From positions 1 through 44,741 of the forward strand of contig JAJYLN010000020.1 of the NCBI GenBank assembly GCA_021787665.1: a stretch of DNA of 44,741 bases, in the 5' to 3' direction. This stretch comes from a bacterium (GTDB taxonomy: Bacteria > JAMCPX01). Shown piece after piece: positions 9,838-17,771 of the stretch. The notes under the pieces are model-generated. The model made no database searches. It was given only the letters and a program-made list of their open reading frames with translations, and was not told the DNA's origin. Positions within the stretch are counted from its first letter, which is position 1. Each line of letters begins with the position of its first letter. The translations under genes were made by a program, and so were the position numbers.

Positions 9838-11526
9838 TCAATACAAAATGCTGGTATTGCATGTGAAGGTCGTCACGCTGACAGAGGCCCCGCTGATGCA
9901 CTGGCAGAAAAGCTTCTGGCGGTTGGCTTGTCGTGAGCAGTAACTCTCAAGGGCCGGTGGCGAGAGCGGGTCGCCCGCGAGCGTGGAAGAGAGGTCCGGC
10001 AGGGGCACCGACGTGCCCAGTGTCTCGTTGATCGTCTGCACAAACAGGGCCGCAATGAGAGCATACCCCGTGTTAGTCGGGTGTGCGTCGTCGAGGCTGG
10101 AGAGTCCGCCGAGGTGTTTCATCGCTACGGCCGTGTTACCAATGGTATATTGTGGGATTCCCTGCGTATTGATGGTCACGAACTGTCCTGCGATGGCCAC
10201 CCTCCCGGACAGTGCGCCGGCAAGCCGGACGACATGGACGTTGGGATACCGGGCGACGACCGAATCGAATTCGCGGTTAAACCTGTCCACGCTCAGGTCC
10301 ATCGGTACGAGCGACTCGCACGCATTGTATGCGCACGTGCTGCCCGGCCCCGCGGTGGCCGTACTGAAGGTCGCTGCACAGTTGTCTTCATCGGCGGCCT
10401 GGTCCAGCCCGAATACGCCACCCGGCACATCGCTGAACGTCATGCCGCACGGTGTCAGGCTGCTGAGAGCGGTGAGCTGGGACGTCGGGAGCAATAGGAC
10501 GGCGTGCGGTACGTCCGCCAGGAACACCTGCGCGCCTGTCGATGCGAGTGCCCCGACGTCCTGTGTTATGTACTGAACGAAGGTATCATAAGAGGTCGAT
10601 ACTTCGTTCGTGATCAGGTTGTTGATATAAAGGTCCATGCTCATGATCAGGGTCGGGTGGAGGTCGCGGGCCATTTGTATCTCGGGCCTGATGTCCTTCG
10701 TCTCGAAAAAATTGTTGTCATACGGGGCGAAGAGCACGTTGCTCAGAGCGATGATGGCGAATGACATGCTTGTCTTCGATGCGGGGCCGAGTACTTCGTC
10801 CTCGACGGTAGCGCCCGGGATGGCAATGTTATACGGCACCACCTCCGGACTCTCGAAGAGGTCCGGGAAGTTCTTTGTCCCGGCAAGGCAGGTGACGATG
10901 TCACTTATGGATCCGGTAAAGGTACCGTCGGTTGCCAGGGCATCGAATCCTGGGGCCGGCGGGATGCCGGGCATCTTGAACAGGGGTATGGGGAAGTACG
11001 CGCCTGCCTGCCGCGCAACCCACGCTGCCGGGCTATTGATCTGTGCAGTACCGTTATAGCTTCCGGACTGAAATCCTGCCGTGCCGCTTGCCCCGAACCC
11101 GACGAACGTCCTGAATGCGCTGCTGACCGGAGGCGTGTAGGTATAGGCGTTTTCGATGTCAGCACACGTGCCGGATATGTCCACTGCCACGAGCGGATAC
11201 GTGCCAGGTGTCGGGGTACCGGCCGTGGTAAAGGCTATAGACAGTTCGTTCCCTGACCTCGCTGTTACCGTGAAGCCCCTCGCTTTGTTTCCCAGAAAGA
11301 CCGCTGTAGGCGTAAACGATGGGCCGACGTCGCTGATTACCGCGGTGACCTGCTGGTCGCCGAACTGGGTGCCCCGGTCCGGAGCTATGGCTGCGAGCTG
11401 CGCCCCGGTCACACGGTCCTTGCATAGATACGCGTACGGGTCCTGTATATGGTTGCTGCCGGAGCATCCGTGTAGCGCAGTTGCGGCAAGGACCACACAG
11501 ACAAAAGTACAGCGCACCGATCCCAT
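9838..11526 (-). CDS. SGNH-hydrolase-like lipoprotein with IPT-like N-terminal domain
   Basis: The 562-residue protein starts with a signal peptide ending in the lipobox LHGC, so it should be lipid-anchored outside the inner membrane. After an Ig/IPT-like region (about residues 45-130, including GDQQVTAVISDVGPSFTP), an SGNH-type fold is suggested by FVGFGASGTAGFQSG (block I, serine within GAS) and by DDAHPTNTGYALIA (block V, DxxH) near the C-terminus. Blocks II and III are not clear, so esterase or lipase activity is an inference. The ATG at 11526 lies 4 bp after the stop of the upstream gene; a GTG at 11541 would overlap it. Several cysteines in the last 50 residues suggest disulfides. Physiological substrate unknown. 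Confidence 0.7.
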   Translation of the reverse strand: MGSVRCTFVCVVLAATALHGCSGSNHIQDPYAYLCKDRVTGAQLAAIAPDRGTQFGDQQVTAVISDVGPSFTPTAVFLGNKARGFTVTARSGNELSIAFTTAGTPTPGTYPLVAVDISGTCADIENAYTYTPPVSSAFRTFVGFGASGTAGFQSGSYNGTAQINSPAAWVARQAGAYFPIPLFKMPGIPPAPGFDALATDGTFTGSISDIVTCLAGTKNFPDLFESPEVVPYNIAIPGATVEDEVLGPASKTSMSFAIIALSNVLFAPYDNNFFETKDIRPEIQMARDLHPTLIMSMDLYINNLITNEVSTSYDTFVQYITQDVGALASTGAQVFLADVPHAVLLLPTSQLTALSSLTPCGMTFSDVPGGVFGLDQAADEDNCAATFSTATAGPGSTCAYNACESLVPMDLSVDRFNREFDSVVARYPNVHVVRLAGALSGRVAIAGQFVTINTQGIPQYTIGNTAVAMKHLGGLSSLDDAHPTNTGYALIAALFVQTINETLGTSVPLPDLSSTLAGDPLSPPALESYCSRQANRQKLFCQCISGASVSVTTFTCNTSILY

Positions 11527-11530
11527 GCTA

Positions 11531-11944
11531 TTATCGCCCACCTGCCCGGCCGTTGCCGCTCTTCCTAACGACCAGGTACGCTGCCATGATGACTGCGCCT
11601 ATGAGGAGCGGTAGCAGCACCTTCTTGATTACGCCGTACGCCAGGAGCACGACGCCTATCAGCAACGCCACATAGCCAGAAAGCCTCAGGTATCCGAGGA
11701 TTTCGTTGATCTCCGGGGAACCGTCCGCCTCGTTCTGATCCGGCATAAGCTTGAACTCGAGTGCTGCAGTCAATTGTTTTATAAACTTGTCCGCTAAGGC
11801 GGGGTAGGCACCTCTCATGTGCTGATAGCGTTGCAGGGCCTCTTTCTCAAGGTCGTTCTCCTCGCAGGCGTTCGCGTATCTCTGGTTCTGCTCCTCACTG
11901 GACGGATCTTGCACCATGCTTTCCCACAGTTCTCGTTCTATCAT
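11531..11944 (-). CDS. Hypothetical membrane protein with two C-terminal transmembrane segments
   Basis: The protein has 137 residues. The first 65 are hydrophilic and helical (EEQNQRYANACEENDLEKEA resembles a single TPR-like unit). Two transmembrane segments follow at about 88-105 and 109-128 (YVALLIGVVLLAYGVI and VLLPLLIGAVIMAAYLVV). I do not recognise the family. It sits 4 bp upstream of the lipoprotein gene and probably shares its transcript. Both are next to the 5' end of ymdB but on the other strand. Confidence 0.65.
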   Translation of the reverse strand: MIERELWESMVQDPSSEEQNQRYANACEENDLEKEALQRYQHMRGAYPALADKFIKQLTAALEFKLMPDQNEADGSPEINEILGYLRLSGYVALLIGVVLLAYGVIKKVLLPLLIGAVIMAAYLVVRKSGNGRAGGR

Positions 11945-12055
11945 GCCGTCAGTGTAGCACCGGCCAACAAAAATACCAGAAAAATAGAAAGATTAGACAA
12001 GCAGATGATTTAGGTGTTCAAGAGCCTGCTTTTGTGATACCTATCGACGGGAGCA

Positions 12056-12182
12056 CGGGTGATTCATGAATATTCTGTTTATAGGAGACATCGTCGGTAA
12101 GCCGGGCAGGCATGTCGCAGCGGGCCTCGTGTCCGGGCTGAAGGACAGATACCGGATCGACTATACGATAGCGAACGGAGAA
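12056..12182. repeat. Left copy of the 127-bp direct repeat (5' end of ymdB)
   Basis: Identical, base for base, to 20625-20751 in the same orientation. It contains 10 bp before the ymdB ATG and the first 39 codons. Homology stops at 12183, where the Fic-coding sequence begins. This left copy keeps the natural upstream DNA of ymdB (11945-12055), because that DNA adjoins the host membrane-protein gene. Confidence 0.97.
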
Positions 12183-13010
12183 TCGCACCTGCGCGATCGC
12201 GATGAAGAAGAAGTCCGGGGGTATCGTAATGCACTGAAGCTCATTCATGAGCAGGCTGCAAAACTACCGATATCCGAGCATACAATTCTACGACTGTATA
12301 CATTGGCAAAGGCCAATGTATGGGACGCAGGCAGATACAAAGAGAAAGAAAGCGACATCGTCGAAAAGTATCCTGATGGGACTTCACGCGTACGTTTTAA
12401 AACGGTCCTCTCGTCCAGAACTCCGGTATCCATGGCCGAATTGATCGATCTATGGAATCAGAGTCTGCGGGAGCGATGGATTCACCCTTTGATTGCTATG
12501 GCTGTCTTCAATCTCGACTTTCTTTCCATTCATCCTTTCCGGGACGGAAGCGGCAGGGTTTCGAGGCTGCTGTTGCTGCTGCAGTGCTATCTTCTCGGCT
12601 ACGAGGTCGGCCGCTACATCAGCATTGAGCGAATCATCGAGCATGGCAAAGACCGCTATTATGAAACCCTTGAGCAATGCTCACAAGGCTGGCACGAGGG
12701 AAGACATGACCCGTGGCCTTATATAAATTATGTCTTATACACGTTCAAGACTGCTTACAAAGAATTCGAAGAGCGGGTAGGACAGCTACGATCGCCCAGA
12801 GGCGCAAAGACCGAAATGATACGTGCCGCCATAGATTCATTTGAACGTGAGTTCACCGTATTAGACATTGAGAGAGCATGCCCCGGATTCAGTAGAGACA
12901 TGATTCGATCGGTTCTTAGAGAAGTACAAAGTCAAGGGAAAGTAACATGCCTCAGACGCGGTCCTGGGGCACGTTGGAGGAAAAGAGGCAATATCCTTAA
13001 AAGAGGGTAA
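12066..13010 (+). CDS. YmdB-Fic chimeric protein (Fic domain adenylyltransferase fused to ymdB 5' end)
   Basis: Codons 1-39 are identical to ymdB. From codon 40 the protein is a Fic-family protein: the core motif HPFRDGSGRVSR (H156 to R167) sits in a helical bundle, and a winged-helix-like C-terminus follows (FTVLDIERACPGFSRDMIRSV). Fic enzymes usually transfer AMP to target hydroxyls. The conserved GNGR is GSGR here. The join is exactly at a codon boundary and in frame. The normal N-terminal Fic region, where class II proteins carry the (S/T)xxxE(G/N) inhibitory motif, is missing, so the product may be either deregulated or non-functional. The YmdB part keeps only D8 of the metal site and cannot be a phosphodiesterase. 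The Fic part is more AT-rich than the host genes. Confidence 0.8.
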   Translation: MNILFIGDIVGKPGRHVAAGLVSGLKDRYRIDYTIANGESHLRDRDEEEVRGYRNALKLIHEQAAKLPISEHTILRLYTLAKANVWDAGRYKEKESDIVEKYPDGTSRVRFKTVLSSRTPVSMAELIDLWNQSLRERWIHPLIAMAVFNLDFLSIHPFRDGSGRVSRLLLLLQCYLLGYEVGRYISIERIIEHGKDRYYETLEQCSQGWHEGRHDPWPYINYVLYTFKTAYKEFEERVGQLRSPRGAKTEMIRAAIDSFEREFTVLDIERACPGFSRDMIRSVLREVQSQGKVTCLRRGPGARWRKRGNILKRG

Positions 13011-13528
13011 GATGTCCTTGAAGTACGAACGCACCCTGTGGACTTCATGATCGTTCGCGCACTCGAAAGCCATGGAATCGATACAATTGTTTATAAATTT
13101 CTTGTTGCCATCGTCGGATTTTTGGCGTATAAACCGTTGCATATTCCGGGAATACGAGAACATTGATAAATCCTAAAAGGAGGTTTGTCATTGCGCCCCG
13201 CCGCCGGCGGCGGGAAAGATTCCGATGGATATGCAGAATGAACGCCACAAATGGAAAAGTAAGGAGCTATGGCAAGATTTGGCTATAAAATGAAAATCCC
13301 CCTTTTTCGAGGGGGATATTTCACGCTAGCCCTTACGAGCTGTCCACCTGCGAGCTATCGCATTAGTTATATAGTACCTCCCTTATTACAAATGTCAAGT
13401 GTTAGAATGTCAAGTGTTAGAAAGTCCCAAACATTCTTCGCCCACGTCATCGAAAAAATGCCTCTTCAATCAAAAGTGCAATGCGCCATTTTCCCATATA
13501 AAACGTCGCAGCCAAAAGGAGGTTTATC
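13011..13528. other. Gene-poor leader region of cas12b with short repeats and palindromes
   Basis: No convincing gene is seen in these 518 bp. They hold a perfect 18-bp palindrome (13197-13214, CCCGCCGCC plus its complement), a C-run/G-run hairpin (13295-13320), a small hairpin TGCGA-GCTA-TCGCA (13349-13362), an exact 15-bp tandem duplication AATGTCAAGTGTTAG (13391-13405, 13406-13420), and a near copy at about 13176-13195 of the cas12b ribosome-binding region (AAAAGGAGGTTT plus TCAT). An 87-codon open frame (13269-13532) ends in an ATGA overlap with cas12b but looks non-coding. Confidence 0.55.
13060..13089 (+). other. Anti-repeat-like sequence upstream of cas12b
   Basis: GGAATCGATACAATTG (13074-13089) matches 13 of 16 bases of the complement of the CRISPR repeat, with one of the three differences being a possible G-U pair. 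A CACTC block (13060-13064), also found in the repeat complement, precedes it with a slightly longer gap. On the minus strand this reads as a degenerate repeat. It could be a repeat relic, a second tracr-like element or a control site. It is not a close enough match to be certain. Confidence 0.35.
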
Positions 13529-16500
13529 ATGAACCGTATTTATCAAGGACGGGTGACTGCCGTGGAAGTTCCTGACGGCAAAGACGATCAAGGCAAGCCA
13601 AAGTGGAAACCGCTCGAAAACTGGCAAGAAAAACTCTGGCAGCACCATGAATTGTTTCAGGACGCTGTCAATTACTATACGCTTGCACTGGCAGCGATGG
13701 TTAGAGGCGTCAAAGGAAAAGACAAACAAGAAAAAGCTTTACAAGAATGGTCAGCAAAGGTTGAAGAAACTTGGCAGATTGCAAACCGAAAATCAGAAAC
13801 TTTTGCCGGACCGCAAAAACGTCTCGCTTCAATCCTCAATCTTCCTGCAAACAGTAGTTTTGGAAAGGCAGTTACCCGGGTTATCCGATTGAGTCGGGCA
13901 ACTGCAGAGCAACGCGGCAAAGCATTGATTCAATTACTTTCTGAAAAGGGAGACTTAAACCAGATCTGCGTTTCTCGCTTACCGTGGTTGGCTACCGCTT
14001 CCGGTAAATTTACAGGGACTAGCAAGGCCGAAGCTTCATCGCAAGAAGTGAAGCGTCAACGAGAGGTACGACGGTTTCACGAGTTAACAATGAAGGAAGC
14101 ATTAAAAGAAGCAGCAACTCTTGATCTCGCCTTATTTCTAACCCAACCACCTAAGGAGTTTGTCAAAGGTGCTCTCGCTGCTAAGATGTTGCGCGATTAT
14201 TTTACAAAGGTCTCTAAAAAATTCAATAAAATCAAATCAGTGGCAAGTGCATTTGAGAAATTCGTTGTTGGTGAGACAGACAAACTTAGAATCCCGCTAT
14301 TAGGACGGAAACCAAGTGGACTTTATCCGGCTGCTGCTCTTTTTAAATTTTTCCCATGCTCAGAAACTTTAGCTACATTTCGTAACGCAACAAAAACATT
14401 GGCAGAAGCAAAAGACAAAGAACGCATGACTGATGCGATTGCTCAAGCAAGGGTTAATGACCAACCGCAATTTGACTATTTTACAAACTTAGTTTTTGTT
14501 GATGGAGATGCTGATGATGAAAGAAATAAGCGCGCAGTCTGGTTCGAATTCGACTTGGCAGCTTTTGTTGAAGCTATCAAAGCGCCTCGACGCTACCTTG
14601 ATGATACGACAACGCGTGAAGCCGATGCTGACCGTTTTCGCCAGCAAATTGCTGCTATGGAATCTCGCGGACGAGAAGGAGGTGCTACCGATGAAGACGA
14701 AGAATCACTGCCTGGTTTTGAAGGTGATAGCCGGATTGATCTACTAAAGAAAATTGTTCGGGACAGCTTGAAATGGATTGCCGAAGCTGAGGGTGATGCG
14801 GATGAAGCTGTGCGTAGAGAATATACAATTCGAGAACGTACAGTACGAGGGTTCTGTGAAATCAAGCGTCGCTGGCGCTCTGCGGTTGATACCAAAAAAG
14901 ATACAGAAAAAGAGCTTTTGGAGATTTTGAAATTGGAACAGACAGAGCATCGCGAAGATTTTGGAAGCGCTGCATTTTACCAGCAACTTGCCAAGCCCGA
15001 ATTTCATCCAATTTGGCGTGACAATAAAAGCCAGCCGTGGCATGCAGAGGATCCACTCGCAGCATGGCTAAAGTATAAAGAGCTTCAAGCCGATCTTGCC
15101 GATAAAGAGCGGGCGATCCGATTCACACCGGCCCATCCAGAACATTCTCCGCGCTTTTTTATCTTCCCGAAAAGAAGTGAATCACAACCAAAGAATGTTA
15201 AAAACCGGCCAAACAAGCCAGGCTTACTGTCGAGGCATGACCTCGGACAATTAAGTTTTACCGGCGGTATTATTCTTCCAACAAATCGTGACCTTGTTCC
15301 GTCGGTTGTGCGAATTCACTATGGCGCGCCGCGCATCTGCCGTGACCAACTTCGAACTATTGGCGATAACAATCTTTATGAGGCCCCTTGGCTACAGCCC
15401 ATGATGGTGGCGCTCGACTTGGACAAAGCTCCTGACAAAATAAACTTTGCCAATTGTAGAATTATCCTGCAGCCTACAAATAAAACAGACATTCAGTTGA
15501 CGTTCCCAGTTGAAGTGAACACTGACAAGATAAGAGCTACCGTTGCTCGCGACAATACTTGGCAAAATCAATTTAATCTCTTTCCTGATGGTAAGGAATT
15601 CTGCAATGCTTCGCTTCGCTGGCCGCATGAAAAGCAGCCGAAAAAGCCACCTGTTCCGTGGTTCGAGCAAGTCAATTTATTCAGTTGTGTTGCTACAGAC
15701 TTAGGCCAACGCAATGCAGGGGCTTTTGCAAGATTGTTGGCAAGCAGCGGCGATGATTTTGGTGAAAGACCATCACGTTTTATCGGTACAACTGGTAACA
15801 AAAGATGGCAGGCTGCATTAGTACGCTCTGGAATGTTCTGCTTGCCTGGCGAGGATGCGCACGTTTGGCGTGCGAAAAGTAGCATCGATAATCAGAATAC
15901 AGGTGATTCTGGCAAGCCATTTGATTTTCGTGAGGAGTTATGGGGCGAACGTGGACGGCCGGCACGCGATTGGGAAGCTGACGAGACAGTAAAGCTGATG
16001 GAAGAACTCGAAGTTCCACCCGACGAGAAAGAGCTTTCATTGTTGTCAGACAACTGGCGAAGTGCTCTAAGCTTTCCAGAACAGAATGACAAACTACTGA
16101 TTGCAATGAGACGTTATCAATCAAGAATTTCCCGTTTACATCGCTGGTGTTGGTTTCTCAAAGGTGACGATAAGCAGCAGAGGACTGCATGGAAAGAAAT
16201 TGTAGAATGTGAGGACACGAGGTTAATTTCAGCCCATCATCGTGAGCAAGCAAGCAAAAGTGATCCGTGTCTGTTGATACAATTGGAAACCGCTTTGAAA
16301 AAACGATTAGAAATTGCGCCTGATTTGCTTGCTCGTATCGCAAATCGGATTCTGGCATTACGTGGTCGGTCATGGAAATGGGAAAAAAATCCAGTTGCCA
16401 CAAATAGAAATATTTTGCATCTTCTGACACAAAATGGGCAAAGTTTGGATACTATGGAAAAACGGACTTGGCTGCGTGGTCAGCGCGGGTTGTCTTTTCA

Positions 16501-17758
16501 GCGCATTGAGCAGATTGAAGAATTGAGGAAACGTTGCCAATCCTTGAACCAAACCCAGCGCCGCGAAATCGGCAGTAAGCCACCTATTCGCCGTGATGAA
16601 TCTGTTCCCGATCCTTGTCCTGATTTTCTGGAAAAGCTCGATAACCTGAAGGAACAACGCATTAATCAAACTGCACATATGATTTTAGCTGAATCCCTCG
16701 GTTTGCGGCTTGCTTCGCCACCTGCCGATAAAAAAGAATTACACCAAGAACGAGATCAGCATGGCGTTTACGAAAAGATTCTCGACAAGTCTGGCAAATG
16801 GATTGGTCCGGCAGATTTTATCGTGATTGAAGATCTATCGCGTTATCGTGCAAGTCAGGGTCGTGCGCCTCGCGAAAACTCACGGCTGATGAAATGGTGT
16901 CATCGCGCTGTCAAAGATAAGCTTAAACAGCTTTGTGAAGTGTTTGGAGTGCCGGTATTGGAAACACCCGCCGCCTATTCCTCCCGCTTTTGCGCGCGGA
17001 GCGGAGTGGCCGGCTTCCGTGCCGTAGAGATTACTCCGGGATTCACCAAGCACGGCTATTGGGCATGGCTCGCCGGCAAGAAAAACGACGAAGGCGAGCC
17101 GACCGCCGACGCGAAAGAGCTGTTAAACCTCGATGATCAACTTTGCAACGCGCAGATTGACTTGGAGGCGAACTGGGAAGCGAAGCATCCCGGCGAACCG
17201 TGTCCGAAGCGCACGGCTTTGGTGCCGCAGGCTGGCGGACCAATCTTTATTCCAGTTGTTGAAACGAAAGCGAACGGAGAATTAAATTCCGCTGTTGTGC
17301 ATGCAGACATCAACGCTGCTATTAACTTAGGATTGCGTGCTATTTCAGACCCACGTCTATGGGAAATCCATCCTCGTTTGCGCACCGAACGCATAAGTGG
17401 AGAAATGAAAAAACATAGTGATAACAAGAAATCCAAAGAATCCACAGACACTATCAAGGCAACACCTGCTCTGAAAGCACGTGAAAGACGCAAATATGGT
17501 GAGTTGGGGCCGAATTTAGAACTCGATAATCCACCCAAAGGTAGCGCTGTAGAGGACACACGTAATCCAAATTATTTCTTCGATGTAGCTGGTATTGCAT
17601 CATGGGATAGAGCTAAAATTAAAGATTCAATAACAGGTAAGTCCATATCCTTGTCGAGCGGAAAGGCGCTTTGGAGTGCAGTAAAAGAACGACAACGGAA
17701 ACGATGCAAAGAAATTAATGATGCGCATTTCACTAAATGGAAAAAAAGATTGAGCTAA
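13529..17758 (+). CDS. cas12b: CRISPR-associated endonuclease Cas12b (C2c1), type V-B effector
   Basis: The RNA-guided DNA nuclease of a subtype V-B system. At 1409 residues it belongs to the long Cas12b forms. The N-terminus (IYQGRVTAVEVPDG, then HHELFQDAVNYY) is characteristic of the family's first domain. RuvC-I is ATDLGQRNAGAF with D724; a bridge-helix-like stretch NDKLLIAMRRYQSRISRLHR follows near residue 850; RuvC-II is FIVIEDLSRYR with E1101, followed by ENSRLMKWCHR and AYSSRFCARSG; RuvC-III is HADINAAINLG with D1260. All three acidic residues are present, so it is likely active. AAAAGGAGG is 8 nt before the ATG. It is clearly more AT-rich than the host genes. cas4-cas1 follows after 13 bp. 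Like other Cas12b proteins it is expected to need a tracrRNA. Confidence 0.95.
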   Translation: MNRIYQGRVTAVEVPDGKDDQGKPKWKPLENWQEKLWQHHELFQDAVNYYTLALAAMVRGVKGKDKQEKALQEWSAKVEETWQIANRKSETFAGPQKRLASILNLPANSSFGKAVTRVIRLSRATAEQRGKALIQLLSEKGDLNQICVSRLPWLATASGKFTGTSKAEASSQEVKRQREVRRFHELTMKEALKEAATLDLALFLTQPPKEFVKGALAAKMLRDYFTKVSKKFNKIKSVASAFEKFVVGETDKLRIPLLGRKPSGLYPAAALFKFFPCSETLATFRNATKTLAEAKDKERMTDAIAQARVNDQPQFDYFTNLVFVDGDADDERNKRAVWFEFDLAAFVEAIKAPRRYLDDTTTREADADRFRQQIAAMESRGREGGATDEDEESLPGFEGDSRIDLLKKIVRDSLKWIAEAEGDADEAVRREYTIRERTVRGFCEIKRRWRSAVDTKKDTEKELLEILKLEQTEHREDFGSAAFYQQLAKPEFHPIWRDNKSQPWHAEDPLAAWLKYKELQADLADKERAIRFTPAHPEHSPRFFIFPKRSESQPKNVKNRPNKPGLLSRHDLGQLSFTGGIILPTNRDLVPSVVRIHYGAPRICRDQLRTIGDNNLYEAPWLQPMMVALDLDKAPDKINFANCRIILQPTNKTDIQLTFPVEVNTDKIRATVARDNTWQNQFNLFPDGKEFCNASLRWPHEKQPKKPPVPWFEQVNLFSCVATDLGQRNAGAFARLLASSGDDFGERPSRFIGTTGNKRWQAALVRSGMFCLPGEDAHVWRAKSSIDNQNTGDSGKPFDFREELWGERGRPARDWEADETVKLMEELEVPPDEKELSLLSDNWRSALSFPEQNDKLLIAMRRYQSRISRLHRWCWFLKGDDKQQRTAWKEIVECEDTRLISAHHREQASKSDPCLLIQLETALKKRLEIAPDLLARIANRILALRGRSWKWEKNPVATNRNILHLLTQNGQSLDTMEKRTWLRGQRGLSFQRIEQIEELRKRCQSLNQTQRREIGSKPPIRRDESVPDPCPDFLEKLDNLKEQRINQTAHMILAESLGLRLASPPADKKELHQERDQHGVYEKILDKSGKWIGPADFIVIEDLSRYRASQGRAPRENSRLMKWCHRAVKDKLKQLCEVFGVPVLETPAAYSSRFCARSGVAGFRAVEITPGFTKHGYWAWLAGKKNDEGEPTADAKELLNLDDQLCNAQIDLEANWEAKHPGEPCPKRTALVPQAGGPIFIPVVETKANGELNSAVVHADINAAINLGLRAISDPRLWEIHPRLRTERISGEMKKHSDNKKSKESTDTIKATPALKARERRKYGELGPNLELDNPPKGSAVEDTRNPNYFFDVAGIASWDRAKIKDSITGKSISLSSGKALWSAVKERQRKRCKEINDAHFTKWKKRLS

Positions 17759-17771
17759 TATCGGATTAAAT

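Noticed and set aside
12014-12023. GTGTTCAAGA shared with 20541-20550 as an extension of the duplicated region
   Set aside because: The two copies lie at different distances from the ATG (52 and 94 bp) and the surrounding bases differ, so it looks like chance.
12066-12182. A second ymdB gene
   Set aside because: Only the first 39 codons match. The metal-binding histidines and the rest of the enzyme are missing, so it is a fragment used as the start of the Fic chimera.
13269-13532. An 87-residue protein gene before cas12b
   Set aside because: It has an AAGGAG and an ATGA overlap, but it runs through a hairpin and a tandem repeat, and its composition is not protein-like. Kept only as a curiosity.
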